Shown: piece by piece, positions 1-8,654 of the stretch | Position numbering within the stretch: the stretch's first letter is position 1 | How the letters are laid out: each line of letters starts with the position of its first letter | NCBI RefSeq assembly: GCF_009930815.1 | Contig: NZ_CP022222.1 | Span: 1,282,501 to 1,346,500, forward strand | Source of the DNA: Bradyrhizobium sp. CCBAU 051011 | GTDB taxonomy: Bacteria; Pseudomonadota; Alphaproteobacteria; Rhizobiales; Xanthobacteraceae | Length of the DNA stretch: 64,000 nucleotides | Reading direction: 5' to 3' | Notes under the pieces: generated by a model | Told to the model about the DNA's origin: nothing | Databases searched by the model: none | The model's input: the letters and a program-made list of their open reading frames with translations, nothing else | Program-made: the position numbers and the translations under genes

Positions 1-426
1 CCTAAAATCAATCAGGCTTAAGCGCGCCTTTACGAGTGCCTGCAGCTCCTCTTGTGCCGCATCGTGTTTCTGGCCCGGCGCATCGCTGAATGTCTCGGCG
101 AACCAGGCAATCATCTCGGCATCGATCGTATCGTTCTTGGCCAGCCGTCCGGCTGATAGCGCGAAGCTGCGGACCCGTTTGGGGTCGACGATCCGAACTT
201 CGATGCCGGCGTCGCGCAGCACCTTGGCCCAGGCACGCTCATAGCCGCCACTCGCCTCCATCACCGCCTTGTTCGCCTGGTGCTTGCGAAGCCAGGCGAC
301 CAGCTTACGGTGCCCCTGGGTCGTGCTCGGGAGGGTTTGCCGTAATCCCAACGCACGAATGCACGCATCCACCTTGTCCTTGGCGACATCGATACCCACG
401 ACAACATGAGCATTTTGTGCCATCAT
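1..426 (-). CDS. IS110-family transposase, N-terminal part, cut by the window edge
   Basis: Reading leftward from an ATG pair at 426, the frame stays open for 142 codons to base 1. The protein begins MMAQNAHVVVGIDVAKDKVD, the typical start of the IS110 DEDD (RuvC-like) transposase, whose first catalytic Asp lies in the GIDVAKDK motif. Further on it reads VMEASGGYERAWAKVLRDAG and DAEMIAWFAE, both usual in this family. IS110 elements move by a Holliday-junction-like DEDD reaction guided by a bridge RNA made from their non-coding ends. The C-terminal half lies outside the window, so intactness cannot be judged. Family assignment is by recognition of motifs and is confident. Confidence 0.85.
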   Translation of the reverse strand, partial: MMAQNAHVVVGIDVAKDKVDACIRALGLRQTLPSTTQGHRKLVAWLRKHQANKAVMEASGGYERAWAKVLRDAGIEVRIVDPKRVRSFALSAGRLAKNDTIDAEMIAWFAETFSDAPGQKHDAAQEELQALVKARLSLIDFR

Positions 427-614
427 CCACTCCCTTCCTTGCTCGGTTCGGGCTCGAGCCCTTGCAACTGTTCGGGTTGAGGAAGACACCGGAGCTGTCC
501 CTCGCTCTGACACAGGCTCGGTCGCCTTTGGGCGCAACGGGCTCAGTTCCAGCAACGGGCGGTTGGTGCGCAACCGCCCGTTCGCACATTCTGACAGATT
601 TCCTGGACACAAGG

Positions 615-727
615 GCGCAGGGAAGACCGGGTGCGCGCTGCACCCGCGGTCTCGTGTGCCGTTGCGCATAGAGAAAAACGCACACGAGCATACAGGTACA
701 GCGGGAGCATTCCGGCCTTCCCTGCGC
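615..727. repeat. Inverted repeat of an interspersed intergenic element
   Basis: Two 16-base arms, GCGCAGGGAAGACCGG at 615-630 and CCGGCCTTCCCTGCGC at 712-727, are complementary at 15 of 16 positions. They enclose about 80 bases with no gene. I recognise the type from intergenic DNA of Bradyrhizobium and Rhodopseudomonas, where similar elements occur in many copies; that is recollection, not a search. The downstream part of what seems to be the same element family appears at 43.3-43.6 kb. Confidence 0.6.
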
Positions 728-888
728 AAGGGAAAATAAATATGCCAATGGATTTGCAGAGAGGCGCGTGGAACCTTCAAACCATTGATCGGCCGAGACT
801 TATCCCCATAAGGTGCCATACACCTCTTTTGGCATACGCACACATCATCGCGACACATCGCGAGACACGGGGACACGGGGACACGAGC

Positions 889-2139
889 ATGGCACGCAAG
901 GTTCGTCACAGCGCACTGGAAAGCCGCAGCGCGAGACTGAAACTGCAGGTTCGCAGAAGGCCGTACAGCGGCCCGTCGCTGGCGCGCGGCGTGGCCCTGC
1001 TGTACCGGCGCAACAAGACGAACGGCACATGGGTGCTCAAGGCCAGCAACGGTCATGGCGCCTATTGGACAAAGGGCTTTGCGCTGGCCGACGACTTCGA
1101 GGATGCCGACGGCAAGAACGTGCTCACGTTCTATCAAGCGCAGGACGCAGCAAAGAAGCTGGCCCGAGGCGAGGACGGCAACGCCGACACGGCGCCGATC
1201 ACTGTCGATGGCGCGCTCAAGGACTACAGGCGCGATCTGGAAGCGCGCAGCGCCAATCCCTACAACGCCGAGCATCCGCGCCTGCACCTTACCAGCGTGC
1301 TGTTGTCGAAGCCCGTGGCATTACTCACAGCCACCGAGCTCAAGAAATGGCGCGACAGCTTGCTCGGATCGATGGCGCCGTCAACGATCAACCGACTCGG
1401 CCGCTGTTTATGCGCCGCCTTGGAATTGGCGAGGCAGCACGACGAGCGCATCCAAAACCGACAAGCATGGGAAACTGGGCTTGCCGGGCTGCCGGACGCG
1501 CAGCAATCGCGCAATGTCGTCCTCCCGGATGACAAGGTGCGCGAGTTCGTTGCTACCGCGTACGGACTAGATGACAAGTTTGGTTTGCTGTCAGATACGC
1601 TGGCAGTCACAGGCGCGCGCCCGAGCCAGGTCGTGCGGCTGCGCGTCGAGGATCTGCGCGATCATCCGGTGCGGCCGAAGCTGATGATGCCGAAGTCGGC
1701 AAAAGGTGGCGGCCGAAACCGCAGCCGGAAAAAGACGGAACGCTATTCGGTGCCCGTCAGCGTCCAGTTGGCGACCAAGCTGAATGCAGCAGCCAAGGGT
1801 CGCGCCGACGATGCGCCGTTGCTGCTGCAAAGCGACGGCAGATCTTGGGACAAAAATCCGGGGCAAAATTATCATCGTCAAGTTGATAAGGTCGTCACCG
1901 CTATCGGGCTCGATCCTGCTGACGTGACGATGTACGCGCTCCGACATTCCAGCATCGTCCGCATGCTGCTGCAGAATATTCCGATCAGGCTCGTGGCGTC
2001 GTTGCATAACACATCGACCACGATGATCGAGCGGACGTATAGCCGGTTCATCACCGAGCACAGCGACGACATCTCTCGCGGGGCGCTATTGCAGCATGAA
2101 CCGCCAAGCGGCGAGAACGTCGTGGCGTTGGCGGGGTGA
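889..2139 (+). CDS. int: Tyrosine recombinase / phage-type integrase
   Basis: A site-specific recombinase of 416 residues that should integrate and excise the element it heads. The C-terminal catalytic domain shows the first Arg in TGARPSQVVRL (near residue 243), the HxxR-type box LRHSSIVRMLL (near 351-358), a His in SLHNTSTTMIERTYSR, and the nucleophile Tyr near 384. A core-binding SAM-like region lies around residues 105-190. The frame is open from 631, but ATG 889 is preferred because homology-like sequence begins just after it; a tandem GGGGACAC repeat sits directly upstream. It is the first gene of a co-directional block ending near 8557. No tRNA is adjacent, so the attachment site is unknown. 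Confidence 0.85.
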   Translation: MARKVRHSALESRSARLKLQVRRRPYSGPSLARGVALLYRRNKTNGTWVLKASNGHGAYWTKGFALADDFEDADGKNVLTFYQAQDAAKKLARGEDGNADTAPITVDGALKDYRRDLEARSANPYNAEHPRLHLTSVLLSKPVALLTATELKKWRDSLLGSMAPSTINRLGRCLCAALELARQHDERIQNRQAWETGLAGLPDAQQSRNVVLPDDKVREFVATAYGLDDKFGLLSDTLAVTGARPSQVVRLRVEDLRDHPVRPKLMMPKSAKGGGRNRSRKKTERYSVPVSVQLATKLNAAAKGRADDAPLLLQSDGRSWDKNPGQNYHRQVDKVVTAIGLDPADVTMYALRHSSIVRMLLQNIPIRLVASLHNTSTTMIERTYSRFITEHSDDISRGALLQHEPPSGENVVALAG

Positions 2140-2144
2140 TCCCG

Positions 2145-2756
2145 ATGGCCGAATTGCCGCTCAATGATCCGCGCTGGACCCCAATGCATGTGTCCATTGA
2201 AAAGCGCAAGCGACGAACCGGAGACCTCGGGTTAGCTCTTTTGGACACCGAACGGTTAGCGGCGAGCGACAAGGTTCGCACCATGCGCCGAAACCGCCGC
2301 ACCGGCGAGGCCAAGCCTGTAGAGGCGTCGGATTGGAAGGACTATTTCATCGGCCACGTCAGTCCGACGTCCGTCATCATCTACCGCCAAACCGATCCAG
2401 ACCGGCACAAGACCGACGAATACGGCAACCTGGTCGCCGAGCCGCTGGTCGATTGGCTGTTCTATGAATGGCAGCCAGATATCGACGGGCTGAATTCCGC
2501 CGACGCCGGCCGCAGGCCGGAGAAGCGCAAAGCCAGTGGCGGGGCACCGCGCAAATTCACCGCGCAACAGCAGCAATGGCTGCAGAACAAATACGGCCGA
2601 GGACTGAAGGCAGAACCGCGGCTAGCCAAGCATGAAGGCGCTGTCGAATACGTCAGGGGCTTAGCTAAAACCAAGTACGATATTGATGCCGGGCGCAATA
2701 CGTTGCTGGAGCATATCATTCGTCCGGTGCTGCGCGCAGCCAAAAACAACCAATAA
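2145..2756 (+). CDS. Hypothetical protein of the integrative element
   Basis: A soluble protein of about 203 residues starting at ATG 2145 behind a GGGGTGA stretch; a GTG at 2136 that overlaps the integrase stop codon is an alternative. Either start implies translational coupling to the integrase. The sequence is rich in charged residues, with a central Trp/Tyr-containing part (DWKDYFIGHVSPTSVIIYRQ) and a basic C-terminal part (APRKFTAQQQQWLQNKYGRG) that could be a helical DNA-binding segment. I see no known motif, signal peptide or membrane helix. Its place between the integrase and the AlpA-like gene suggests a role in element maintenance or regulation, but this is only inference. Confidence 0.7.
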   Translation: MAELPLNDPRWTPMHVSIEKRKRRTGDLGLALLDTERLAASDKVRTMRRNRRTGEAKPVEASDWKDYFIGHVSPTSVIIYRQTDPDRHKTDEYGNLVAEPLVDWLFYEWQPDIDGLNSADAGRRPEKRKASGGAPRKFTAQQQQWLQNKYGRGLKAEPRLAKHEGAVEYVRGLAKTKYDIDAGRNTLLEHIIRPVLRAAKNNQ

Positions 2757-2859
2757 CAACCTGTTTCTGGAAGTTATCGGTAGCGATGCCGCCTTTGCGC
2801 GGCGCGTTCTCTGGCGTCAACTGGTCCCCATGCAATTACTCTGTGTGGAGCCAGCAGCA

Positions 2860-3126
2860 ATGCCCCGCCCTAAAGTCATTAGCCGCAAAAAGGCTACGGC
2901 TCGCACCGAACCAGCCGCGTTCGTCGACGACGCCGACGCCTACAGCATCGAGGAGTTTTGCCGGCGGCATCGCCTCAGTGTGCAGCTCTTTTACAAACTC
3001 AAGGATGAGATGCCCCGCACCTTCAACATCGTCAAGCGGCGGTTGATCTCTCGCGAGGCTGCCGCGCGCTGGCGCGCCGAGCGTGAAGCCGCCGGCCTGT
3101 GCTCTGCAACCGAACAATCCGCATAA
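2860..3126 (+). CDS. AlpA/excisionase-like small DNA-binding protein
   Basis: An 88-residue basic protein. The part YSIEEFCRRHRLSVQLFYKL followed by SREAAARWRAERE resembles the winged helix-turn-helix of AlpA- and excisionase-type proteins, in which a helix recognises DNA and a following Arg/Trp-rich strand supports it. ATG 2860 has GGAG about 11 bases upstream; the frame also offers ATG 2830. In satellites and prophages such proteins control the integrase or direct excision, which fits its position two genes after int. The family link comes from pattern recognition only. Confidence 0.65.
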   Translation: MPRPKVISRKKATARTEPAAFVDDADAYSIEEFCRRHRLSVQLFYKLKDEMPRTFNIVKRRLISREAAARWRAEREAAGLCSATEQSA

Positions 3127-3260
3127 CCGAACAACGCGCAGCCGCTGCTGAGACGGACTGCGCGCTGATCGAGGAAACGTCTCGGCGAAACTGCCGGCGC
3201 GGCAAGGGGTGAGGTCCAAGAGCCGCGCCGGTCAAAAACTCACAGAAGGAGTAAGCTGCT

Positions 3261-3782
3261 GTGAACATCGACAACATAACGACGGTTGATGCCGTCCGCA
3301 ACGCCCCCACTGCCTCGGTCTGGATCCACGACGATGGTGGCCGAGCCGTAGCCGGCTTCGCCGGCAAGACCGGTGATTGCGTCACCCGGGCAATCGCCAT
3401 CGCCACTGGCTCACCTTATCGCGAAGTCTACGACGAGCTGTTCCAGCGCAATAAAGAGTTTGCCACCACTTCGTGCGGCCGTAAGGCTCGGCTGACTACT
3501 GGCCGTGGCGCCTCGCCACGCAATGGAGTTTGGGGAACCGAAGTTGCGCGCCCCTATCTACTGTCGCTCGGTTGGACGTGGCGTCCGACCATGCACATTG
3601 GGTCGGGCTGCAAGGTCCATCTGCGCGCCGGTGAACTACCTAATGGTCGGCTTGTCGTCGCCCTGTCTGGACACTGTGTCGCCGTAATCGACGGGGTCGT
3701 GCACGACATTTACGACTGTACGCGCGGCGGCACCCGCTGTGTGTACGGCTACTTCCGGTGCAATCAGCAAGTCTTCGGCTAG
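3261..3782 (+). CDS. Papain-like cysteine protease-fold protein, function unknown
   Basis: A 173-residue protein starting at GTG 3261 with AAGGAG nine bases upstream. The motif TGDCVTRAIAIATG supplies a Cys at the start of a helix, and SGHCVAVIDGVVHDIYDC supplies a His and a downstream Asp. The order Cys-helix, then GH-V-V plus Asp, is the arrangement of papain-like cysteine proteases and of small phage or plasmid proteins with that fold. There is no signal peptide. The middle holds basic and Gly-rich residues (CGRKARLTTGRGASPRNG). The block of co-directional genes suggests it belongs to the mobile element. Whether it cleaves protein is not shown. Confidence 0.6.
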   Translation: MNIDNITTVDAVRNAPTASVWIHDDGGRAVAGFAGKTGDCVTRAIAIATGSPYREVYDELFQRNKEFATTSCGRKARLTTGRGASPRNGVWGTEVARPYLLSLGWTWRPTMHIGSGCKVHLRAGELPNGRLVVALSGHCVAVIDGVVHDIYDCTRGGTRCVYGYFRCNQQVFG

Positions 3783-3857
3783 CTCTGTGGCGTCGCGCAC
3801 AAATGCGCGGTGCTTTCTTTCGATCAAACTACAGGCAACACAAATCAGGAGAGTACG

Positions 3858-4499
3858 ATGCTCGAACACTACAACCCCATTCTCAAAACGATAAGGGGCC
3901 TCTGTCCCACCGCGCATATCGGCGGAGGCGCTGTGCGCGACAGTCTGCTGGAACGGCCGATAAGGGACATTGATCTGTTCCTTGACGATGCTTTCACCGA
4001 TGACGCGGCAACGCTGCTGCGGTCCAAGTTCGGCTACGTCAAGGTCGGTCAATGGACCAGCTACGAGCACTTCTCCGATCCCGCTGTGGTCCGCCTCGCC
4101 AAGTTCGAAAAGGCCGACGAGACCATCCCCGTCTGCCTAATCGGACTGAAAGAGACGTGTGGCATGCAGGGCAACCTGAGCCGCTTCGACTTCGGAGTGT
4201 GCATGGCGGCCTGGGACGGCGACGACGTCTGCACCGCGCCGGAATATTTTGCCGATGTCCACGGCAAAACCTTCACGCTGTGCCGCGCCGATAACCAGCC
4301 GCAATCCGACTACTCGCTGTCGCGCTTTCACAAATTGACGGCGGATCGATATTCGGGGTGGGATCTGGTCGTGCCCGCGGAATTCGAGGAGCTGGCCCGT
4401 GAGCACACTCTCCGCAAGGTCTGGTACCGCGATCCTGACAGCGACGCGCTGAAGTACCGCGAAGCTGGCCCGCAGCAATTGAAGCCCAAAGCCCGCTGA
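3858..4499 (+). CDS. Nucleotidyltransferase-like protein (poly(A) polymerase/CCA head type)
   Basis: A 213-residue protein from ATG 3858, with AGGAG eight bases before it. The N-terminal motif GGGAVRDSLLERPIRDIDLF is the hallmark of the class II nucleotidyltransferase head: a Gly-rich loop, then G-x-x-RD and the DxD metal-binding pair. Tail domains of tRNA CCA-adding enzymes are absent, so a housekeeping tRNA role is unlikely. Small stand-alone proteins of this shape occur in phages and mobile elements. The C-terminal half (YSLSRFHKLTADRYSGWDLV) may help bind the substrate, which is unknown. It lies between the papain-like gene and the SSB-tailed gene on the same strand. Confidence 0.65.
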   Translation: MLEHYNPILKTIRGLCPTAHIGGGAVRDSLLERPIRDIDLFLDDAFTDDAATLLRSKFGYVKVGQWTSYEHFSDPAVVRLAKFEKADETIPVCLIGLKETCGMQGNLSRFDFGVCMAAWDGDDVCTAPEYFADVHGKTFTLCRADNQPQSDYSLSRFHKLTADRYSGWDLVVPAEFEELAREHTLRKVWYRDPDSDALKYREAGPQQLKPKAR

Positions 4500-4563
4500 A
4501 CGAAGACGGGGGCGACCCTGCGTCGGATCGCCTCTCTCCAAAGCAGCAAGAAGGAAAATCAAG

Positions 4564-5268
4564 ATGACAAGCGAGATCATCAAAGCCACCACCGCCGCCG
4601 TTGCGCTCGCCGACGGTGCTGATCCCTTCCAGGCATTCGCCGACGCGGTGGCTCCGCAATTCATTGTCGGCAAGTTGTTGAAATTTTCCAAGGGCGACTG
4701 GATCAGCGGTGAATACAATGAACCCGTCGAGCAGAAGGCACTCATTGCCGGCCTGCACGCCCTCGCCACCGGTTGGGTACGCTGGAGCAATAATAAACCC
4801 GCCGAAACCATCATGACGACCGTCAACAGTCGACAGGTGCCGCCTCGCCGTCACGAGCTTGGTCACGACGATGAGGAGGCATGGGAGGCTGATGATCGCG
4901 GCCAGAAAAAAGATCCGTGGCAATTCACAACCTACCTGCCGATGATCGGCGCATCCGATGGAGAGATTTTTACCTTTAGCGCTTCATCGAGAGGGGCACT
5001 CGATGCAGTCGGCAAACTCTCGCGGACGTATGCAGCCCATCGCCGTCGCGCCCCGAGTGAACTGCCGATCGTCGCTCTCGGCAGTAGTGGGTACCAGCAC
5101 CCGCGTCGCGAATACGGCTTTATCAAAACGCCGCTGTTCACGGTGTCGGGCTGGGCCGAAGTGGCGCGCTTCAATGAAACAATGGTGGCCGCCGGCTACG
5201 AACCGCCGGATATCGAGGAGGCCCCCGCACCGCCTCCCAACGACATGGACGACGACATCCCGTTTTAA
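4564..5268 (+). CDS. Element protein with an SSB-like C-terminal tail
   Basis: A 234-residue protein from ATG 4564, with AGAAGGAAA just upstream. The first 75 residues form a compact part (WISGEYNEPV, LATGWVRWSNNKPAETIM), and an acidic, Glu/Asp-rich linker follows at about residues 95-115. The last residues are a Pro-rich stretch followed by NDMDDDIPF. That ending equals the C-terminal tip of bacterial single-stranded DNA-binding protein (DDDIPF), which docks PriA, RecO, RecQ, Exo I and other repair enzymes. I do not recognise an OB-fold by eye. It immediately precedes the replication protein. An SSB substitute or a decoy that recruits host enzymes are both possible. Confidence 0.65.
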   Translation: MTSEIIKATTAAVALADGADPFQAFADAVAPQFIVGKLLKFSKGDWISGEYNEPVEQKALIAGLHALATGWVRWSNNKPAETIMTTVNSRQVPPRRHELGHDDEEAWEADDRGQKKDPWQFTTYLPMIGASDGEIFTFSASSRGALDAVGKLSRTYAAHRRRAPSELPIVALGSSGYQHPRREYGFIKTPLFTVSGWAEVARFNETMVAAGYEPPDIEEAPAPPPNDMDDDIPF

Positions 5269-5338
5269 GCCACCGCGGCGATCGGGCGGGATCTCTCTCC
5301 CGCCCGTCACTCTCTTTTTTCACGCGGAGAGTTTTGCC

Positions 5339-7759
5339 ATGAAGACGCAGCAGGACAACCTGAGCACCGCACTGGCGCTTGCCTCGGCCGGCATCAAGAT
5401 CTTTCCCGCCGGCGCCGACAAGCGTCCGCTGCTCAAGGGATGGCAGGAAGCAGCAACCTGCGATGCCGACCAGATCAACACATGGTGGGATCGCTCGGCT
5501 GCACTTCCCGCGATCCCATGCGGACAAAACGGCCTGCTCGTGGTCGACTGCGACAGGCACGGCGGACCCGACGGTGTCGAGGCTTTCAAGAAATTGGCTG
5601 TTGCCAATGGTGGCCTACCACGCGGCCTGCCGGTAGTGCTGACGCCGAGCGGCGGCGCGCATCTGTATTTCAAGCAGCCCAATGGCGAGGCGCTCGGCAA
5701 TGGCCGCGGGACGCTGCCGCAAGCCATCGATTGCCGCGGCAACGGTGGCTTTGTGATCGCACCTGGTGCGCGCCTGCCGGACGGACGCGGCTGGAAAGCG
5801 GTAGAAGGACGCGTGCCGATCAACAAGGCGCCGCCGCTGCCGCGCTGGATCGAGGCTATCCTGCGCCCGCCGCAGCGCGAGGAAGCTCGCGAGCCGAACA
5901 ACAACGAGACGAGCGACGAGCGCGGCCGCGCCTATGCGGTGGCGGCGCTCAAGGGAGTTGAGACCGAGCTTGCCGCGGCGCCGGCTGGCGAGCGCAACGA
6001 ACGCCTTTACAAAACTGCGTTCCGGCTTGCAACCATGGCGGCGCGCGGCTGGCTGATGGAGAGCGAAATCCTCGAGGCGCTGGTGCGGGCTGCCGAAGCC
6101 AACCATTACCTGCGCGAGCACGGCCACCGCGCAACGATGAAGACGATCGAGAGCGGGCTACGCGACGGCCTCGATGTGCCGCATGACGATCTCGAGGACC
6201 GCGACGACGGTGCCGCACATGCAAGCAGCGGCAATGGCGCGGGCCAGCAGCAGCAACAACACGAGCAACCCAGGCAGGAGCGCAAACAGCGGCAGCGCGA
6301 GACCGGCGATTGGAATGATCCGGATATGTCGATCCTGGACGACCGCCGCGGTGAGTTGCCCGACCTGCCGATCGACGTGTTCCCGCGGAGCATGCACCGC
6401 TGGATGCGCGAGGCGGCGAGCGGCGCCGGCGTCACTGTCGGTCACATCGCGCTGCCGCTGATCGGCATAGCCTCGGGCCTGATCGGCGTGGCGCGCCGGG
6501 TGCAGGCGACCCGTTCGTGGCAGCAGCCGATGACGTGCTGGACCTGCCTGGTCGGGCTGTCGGGCTCAGGCAAGACGCCGTCGCTCGACGTGGTCAAGCG
6601 CTCGCTGTCGGTGGTGGAGCGCAGCCGGCAACAGGACAACGCCGCGCGCCAACTGGCCCACGAGACGCGGATCGAACGCGCCAAGGCGGCGCTCAAGAAA
6701 TGGAAGGACGACGTTGCCGCCGCGGTCGACGCCGGCCAGCCGCCGCCGGTCAAGCCGGCCGAGGCGGCGGACGTGCGCCCGTTCGTGGTGCCGCGGCTTT
6801 TCGTCAGCGACTGCACGATCGAGCGGCTGGCGCCGCTGCTAGAGGCGCGGCCGCGCGGCGTTACCTATGTCGCCGACGAGCTCGCCAGGCTGTTCATGAA
6901 TTTGGAGCGTTACAGCGGCGGCTCGGATCGGGCATTCTGGCTCGAAGCGTGGGACGGCAACAGCTTCGTCGTGGAACGCCTGGGCCGGCCGCCGGTGATG
7001 CTGCCGCACCTTCTAGTCGGCGTCGTTGGTGGATTCCAGCCGGACTTGCTGGCGCGCAGCTTTGCCGGCGACAGCGACGGCATCTATTCCCGGTTTTTGT
7101 ATGCGTGGCCGCCCGAGGCGCCGTTCCGTGAACCGGCCGACGATGCGGACGAAACTGATCCCGAGATCGTCAACGCCTTTGGCCGGCTGGCGAGTCTGCA
7201 AGCCGGCGACGACGACGCGTTCGCACCGCGCAGCGTTCCACTGACGGCTGATGCCAGGAGGGAATTTGCGGCCTTTGCGGAATTTGCGCACAAGGAAAGA
7301 CAATTTCTGGATGGGCGCGAGCGCGAATACTGGTCGAAGAGCTCGGGGCATGTCCTGCGGCTGTCAGGCACGCTGTGTTTCCTAGAATGGGCCTGGAGCG
7401 GTGGCGCCGAACCGGTAGCGATCGAGGCGCGCCATGTTGGGCGCGCGGTGCATCTGTGGAAGGGCTACCTGTGGCCGCACGGGCGGGCCGCGCTGCGCCT
7501 GGTAGGGCTTAGCGACAAGCACAGCCATTCCCGCGCGGTGCTGCGCTGGCTGCATGCCAGCAACAAGACGACGGTGTCACGCGAGGAGGTACGCCGCGAG
7601 GCGCTGTCACGGCGGCTCGACGCCGGCGAGGTGCAGGCACTCCTTGACTTGCTGGTGCGCGCCGGCTGGCTGCGCGAGGTCACCTTGAAGGTGTCGGGAC
7701 CTGGACGACCACCGCGAAGGTGGGAGGTCAACCCGCGTCTCTTTGAAGTCCCTCTTTAA
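5339..7759 (+). CDS. Primase/polymerase and DUF3987 helicase-like replication protein
   Basis: An 806-residue protein. ATG 5339 follows GGAGAG closely and begins exactly at the prim-pol homology (LASAGIKIFPAGADKRPLLKG). The N-terminal bifunctional primase/polymerase domain covers about residues 5-185, with the acidic catalytic motif VVDCDRHGG near 68 and HLYFKQP after it. A Gln-rich linker lies around 300-325. The C-terminal part is DUF3987, a RecA-like ATPase, with Walker A GLSGSGKT near 405-412. Such fusions start replication of satellites, plasmids and some prophages. This is the clearest sign that the element from 0.9 to 8.6 kb can replicate on its own. Confidence 0.85.
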   Translation: MKTQQDNLSTALALASAGIKIFPAGADKRPLLKGWQEAATCDADQINTWWDRSAALPAIPCGQNGLLVVDCDRHGGPDGVEAFKKLAVANGGLPRGLPVVLTPSGGAHLYFKQPNGEALGNGRGTLPQAIDCRGNGGFVIAPGARLPDGRGWKAVEGRVPINKAPPLPRWIEAILRPPQREEAREPNNNETSDERGRAYAVAALKGVETELAAAPAGERNERLYKTAFRLATMAARGWLMESEILEALVRAAEANHYLREHGHRATMKTIESGLRDGLDVPHDDLEDRDDGAAHASSGNGAGQQQQQHEQPRQERKQRQRETGDWNDPDMSILDDRRGELPDLPIDVFPRSMHRWMREAASGAGVTVGHIALPLIGIASGLIGVARRVQATRSWQQPMTCWTCLVGLSGSGKTPSLDVVKRSLSVVERSRQQDNAARQLAHETRIERAKAALKKWKDDVAAAVDAGQPPPVKPAEAADVRPFVVPRLFVSDCTIERLAPLLEARPRGVTYVADELARLFMNLERYSGGSDRAFWLEAWDGNSFVVERLGRPPVMLPHLLVGVVGGFQPDLLARSFAGDSDGIYSRFLYAWPPEAPFREPADDADETDPEIVNAFGRLASLQAGDDDAFAPRSVPLTADARREFAAFAEFAHKERQFLDGREREYWSKSSGHVLRLSGTLCFLEWAWSGGAEPVAIEARHVGRAVHLWKGYLWPHGRAALRLVGLSDKHSHSRAVLRWLHASNKTTVSREEVRREALSRRLDAGEVQALLDLLVRAGWLREVTLKVSGPGRPPRRWEVNPRLFEVPL

Positions 7760-7889
7760 TGGCGCAAATACCGGAAGCCCCGGAAATTCGACCAACAGTA
7801 ATTTTGCGGCTTTTCCGGTAGTTTCGCCAAGGGGGTGAGCATTCGTAAATCCGCACCAACCGGACGCCGGCAACATGAGGAGAGAACCG

Positions 7890-8195
7890 ATGAAATTTGA
7901 AATTTTGACGCCAAAGAGCGCGCGTTGGAAATCGTTTGTCGTACTGCTTGGGAACACCCTGACGGATGGCTTGCCCGAAGGTACGTGGCGCTGTGGCAAC
8001 GATGGCAGCGGCGGCTCAAGGCACCGCTATGCGGAAGCGGTGATGGCGGAGCTCGGCGGAATAGACATTGACGGCACGCTCGCGTTTTTCCGGGAGCATG
8101 GTGGCTACTGCGATTGCGAGATCCTGTTCAACGTGGATCGTCCAGATCTGAATGGTCCACTTGATAGCGCTGGCGTTACATCCGCCGCAGCCTGA
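7890..8195 (+). CDS. DUF2695-like small protein
   Basis: A 101-residue protein from ATG 7890, with GAGGAGAG about seven bases upstream. The segment FFREHGGYCDCEILFNV carries the CDCE motif that I associate with DUF2695, a family of small proteins without a known activity. The paired Cys residues could bind metal. It lies between the replication protein and the HNH nuclease on the same strand and so probably belongs to the same element. Confidence 0.65.
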   Translation: MKFEILTPKSARWKSFVVLLGNTLTDGLPEGTWRCGNDGSGGSRHRYAEAVMAELGGIDIDGTLAFFREHGGYCDCEILFNVDRPDLNGPLDSAGVTSAAA

Positions 8196-8233
8196 ACCTT
8201 CGCCGGCCGGCGTTGTTGGTGTATCTTCCCTGC

Positions 8234-8557
8234 ATGCCCAACCACCGCTTCCATGGATCGGCGGCCTGGAAGAAGGCGCGCCGCGTTGCCAGGATCGAGG
8301 CGAAGCATACCTGCGCCAGGTGCCACGCCTTCCTGCCAGGCAAGGGAGAACTGCATGTGCACCATCGGAAGTCGATTGAGCGTGCGCCTGCGCTAACGCT
8401 CGAACCGCTTAACCTCATGGTCCTCTGTTCCGAATGCCACAACAAAGTGGAGCCGCGCACGGCGTCGCGCAAATTGTCAGCGTGTGACGAACAAGGCTGG
8501 CCACTAGATCCAAAACATCCTTGGAATGTGCTTGGGGGGATGGATAATTTTTCCTAG
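8234..8557 (+). CDS. HNH endonuclease
   Basis: A 107-residue protein from ATG 8234 (MPNHRFHGSAAWKKARRVAR). It has the full HNH pattern: a CxxC pair (CARCH), the HVHHRKSI motif with the catalytic His, LEPLNLMVLCSECHN with the second Cys pair and Asn/His. Proteins of this size are common at the packaging end of phages, where they assist the terminase, and also as stand-alone nicking enzymes. Here no terminase follows. It closes the co-directional block that starts with the integrase. Confidence 0.8.
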   Translation: MPNHRFHGSAAWKKARRVARIEAKHTCARCHAFLPGKGELHVHHRKSIERAPALTLEPLNLMVLCSECHNKVEPRTASRKLSACDEQGWPLDPKHPWNVLGGMDNFS

Positions 8558-8654
8558 GGCATCAAAGGCCACCGGCGGCGGCAGTTTCGTGCATCCATCT
8601 TGGAGCGACCTGGTCGCAACCTCGGCGCACCGGGCGACGATCGGCGGCATCACG

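Noticed and set aside
90..748. Long open frames on both strands over the IS110 upstream region
   Set aside because: They overlap the IS110 transposase frame or an inverted repeat, show no family pattern, and have odd composition (Arg/Ser/Pro-rich).
5320..7131. Several long frames on both strands inside the primase/polymerase gene
   Set aside because: They are shadows of a GC-rich gene; only the 5339-7759 frame shows domain motifs.
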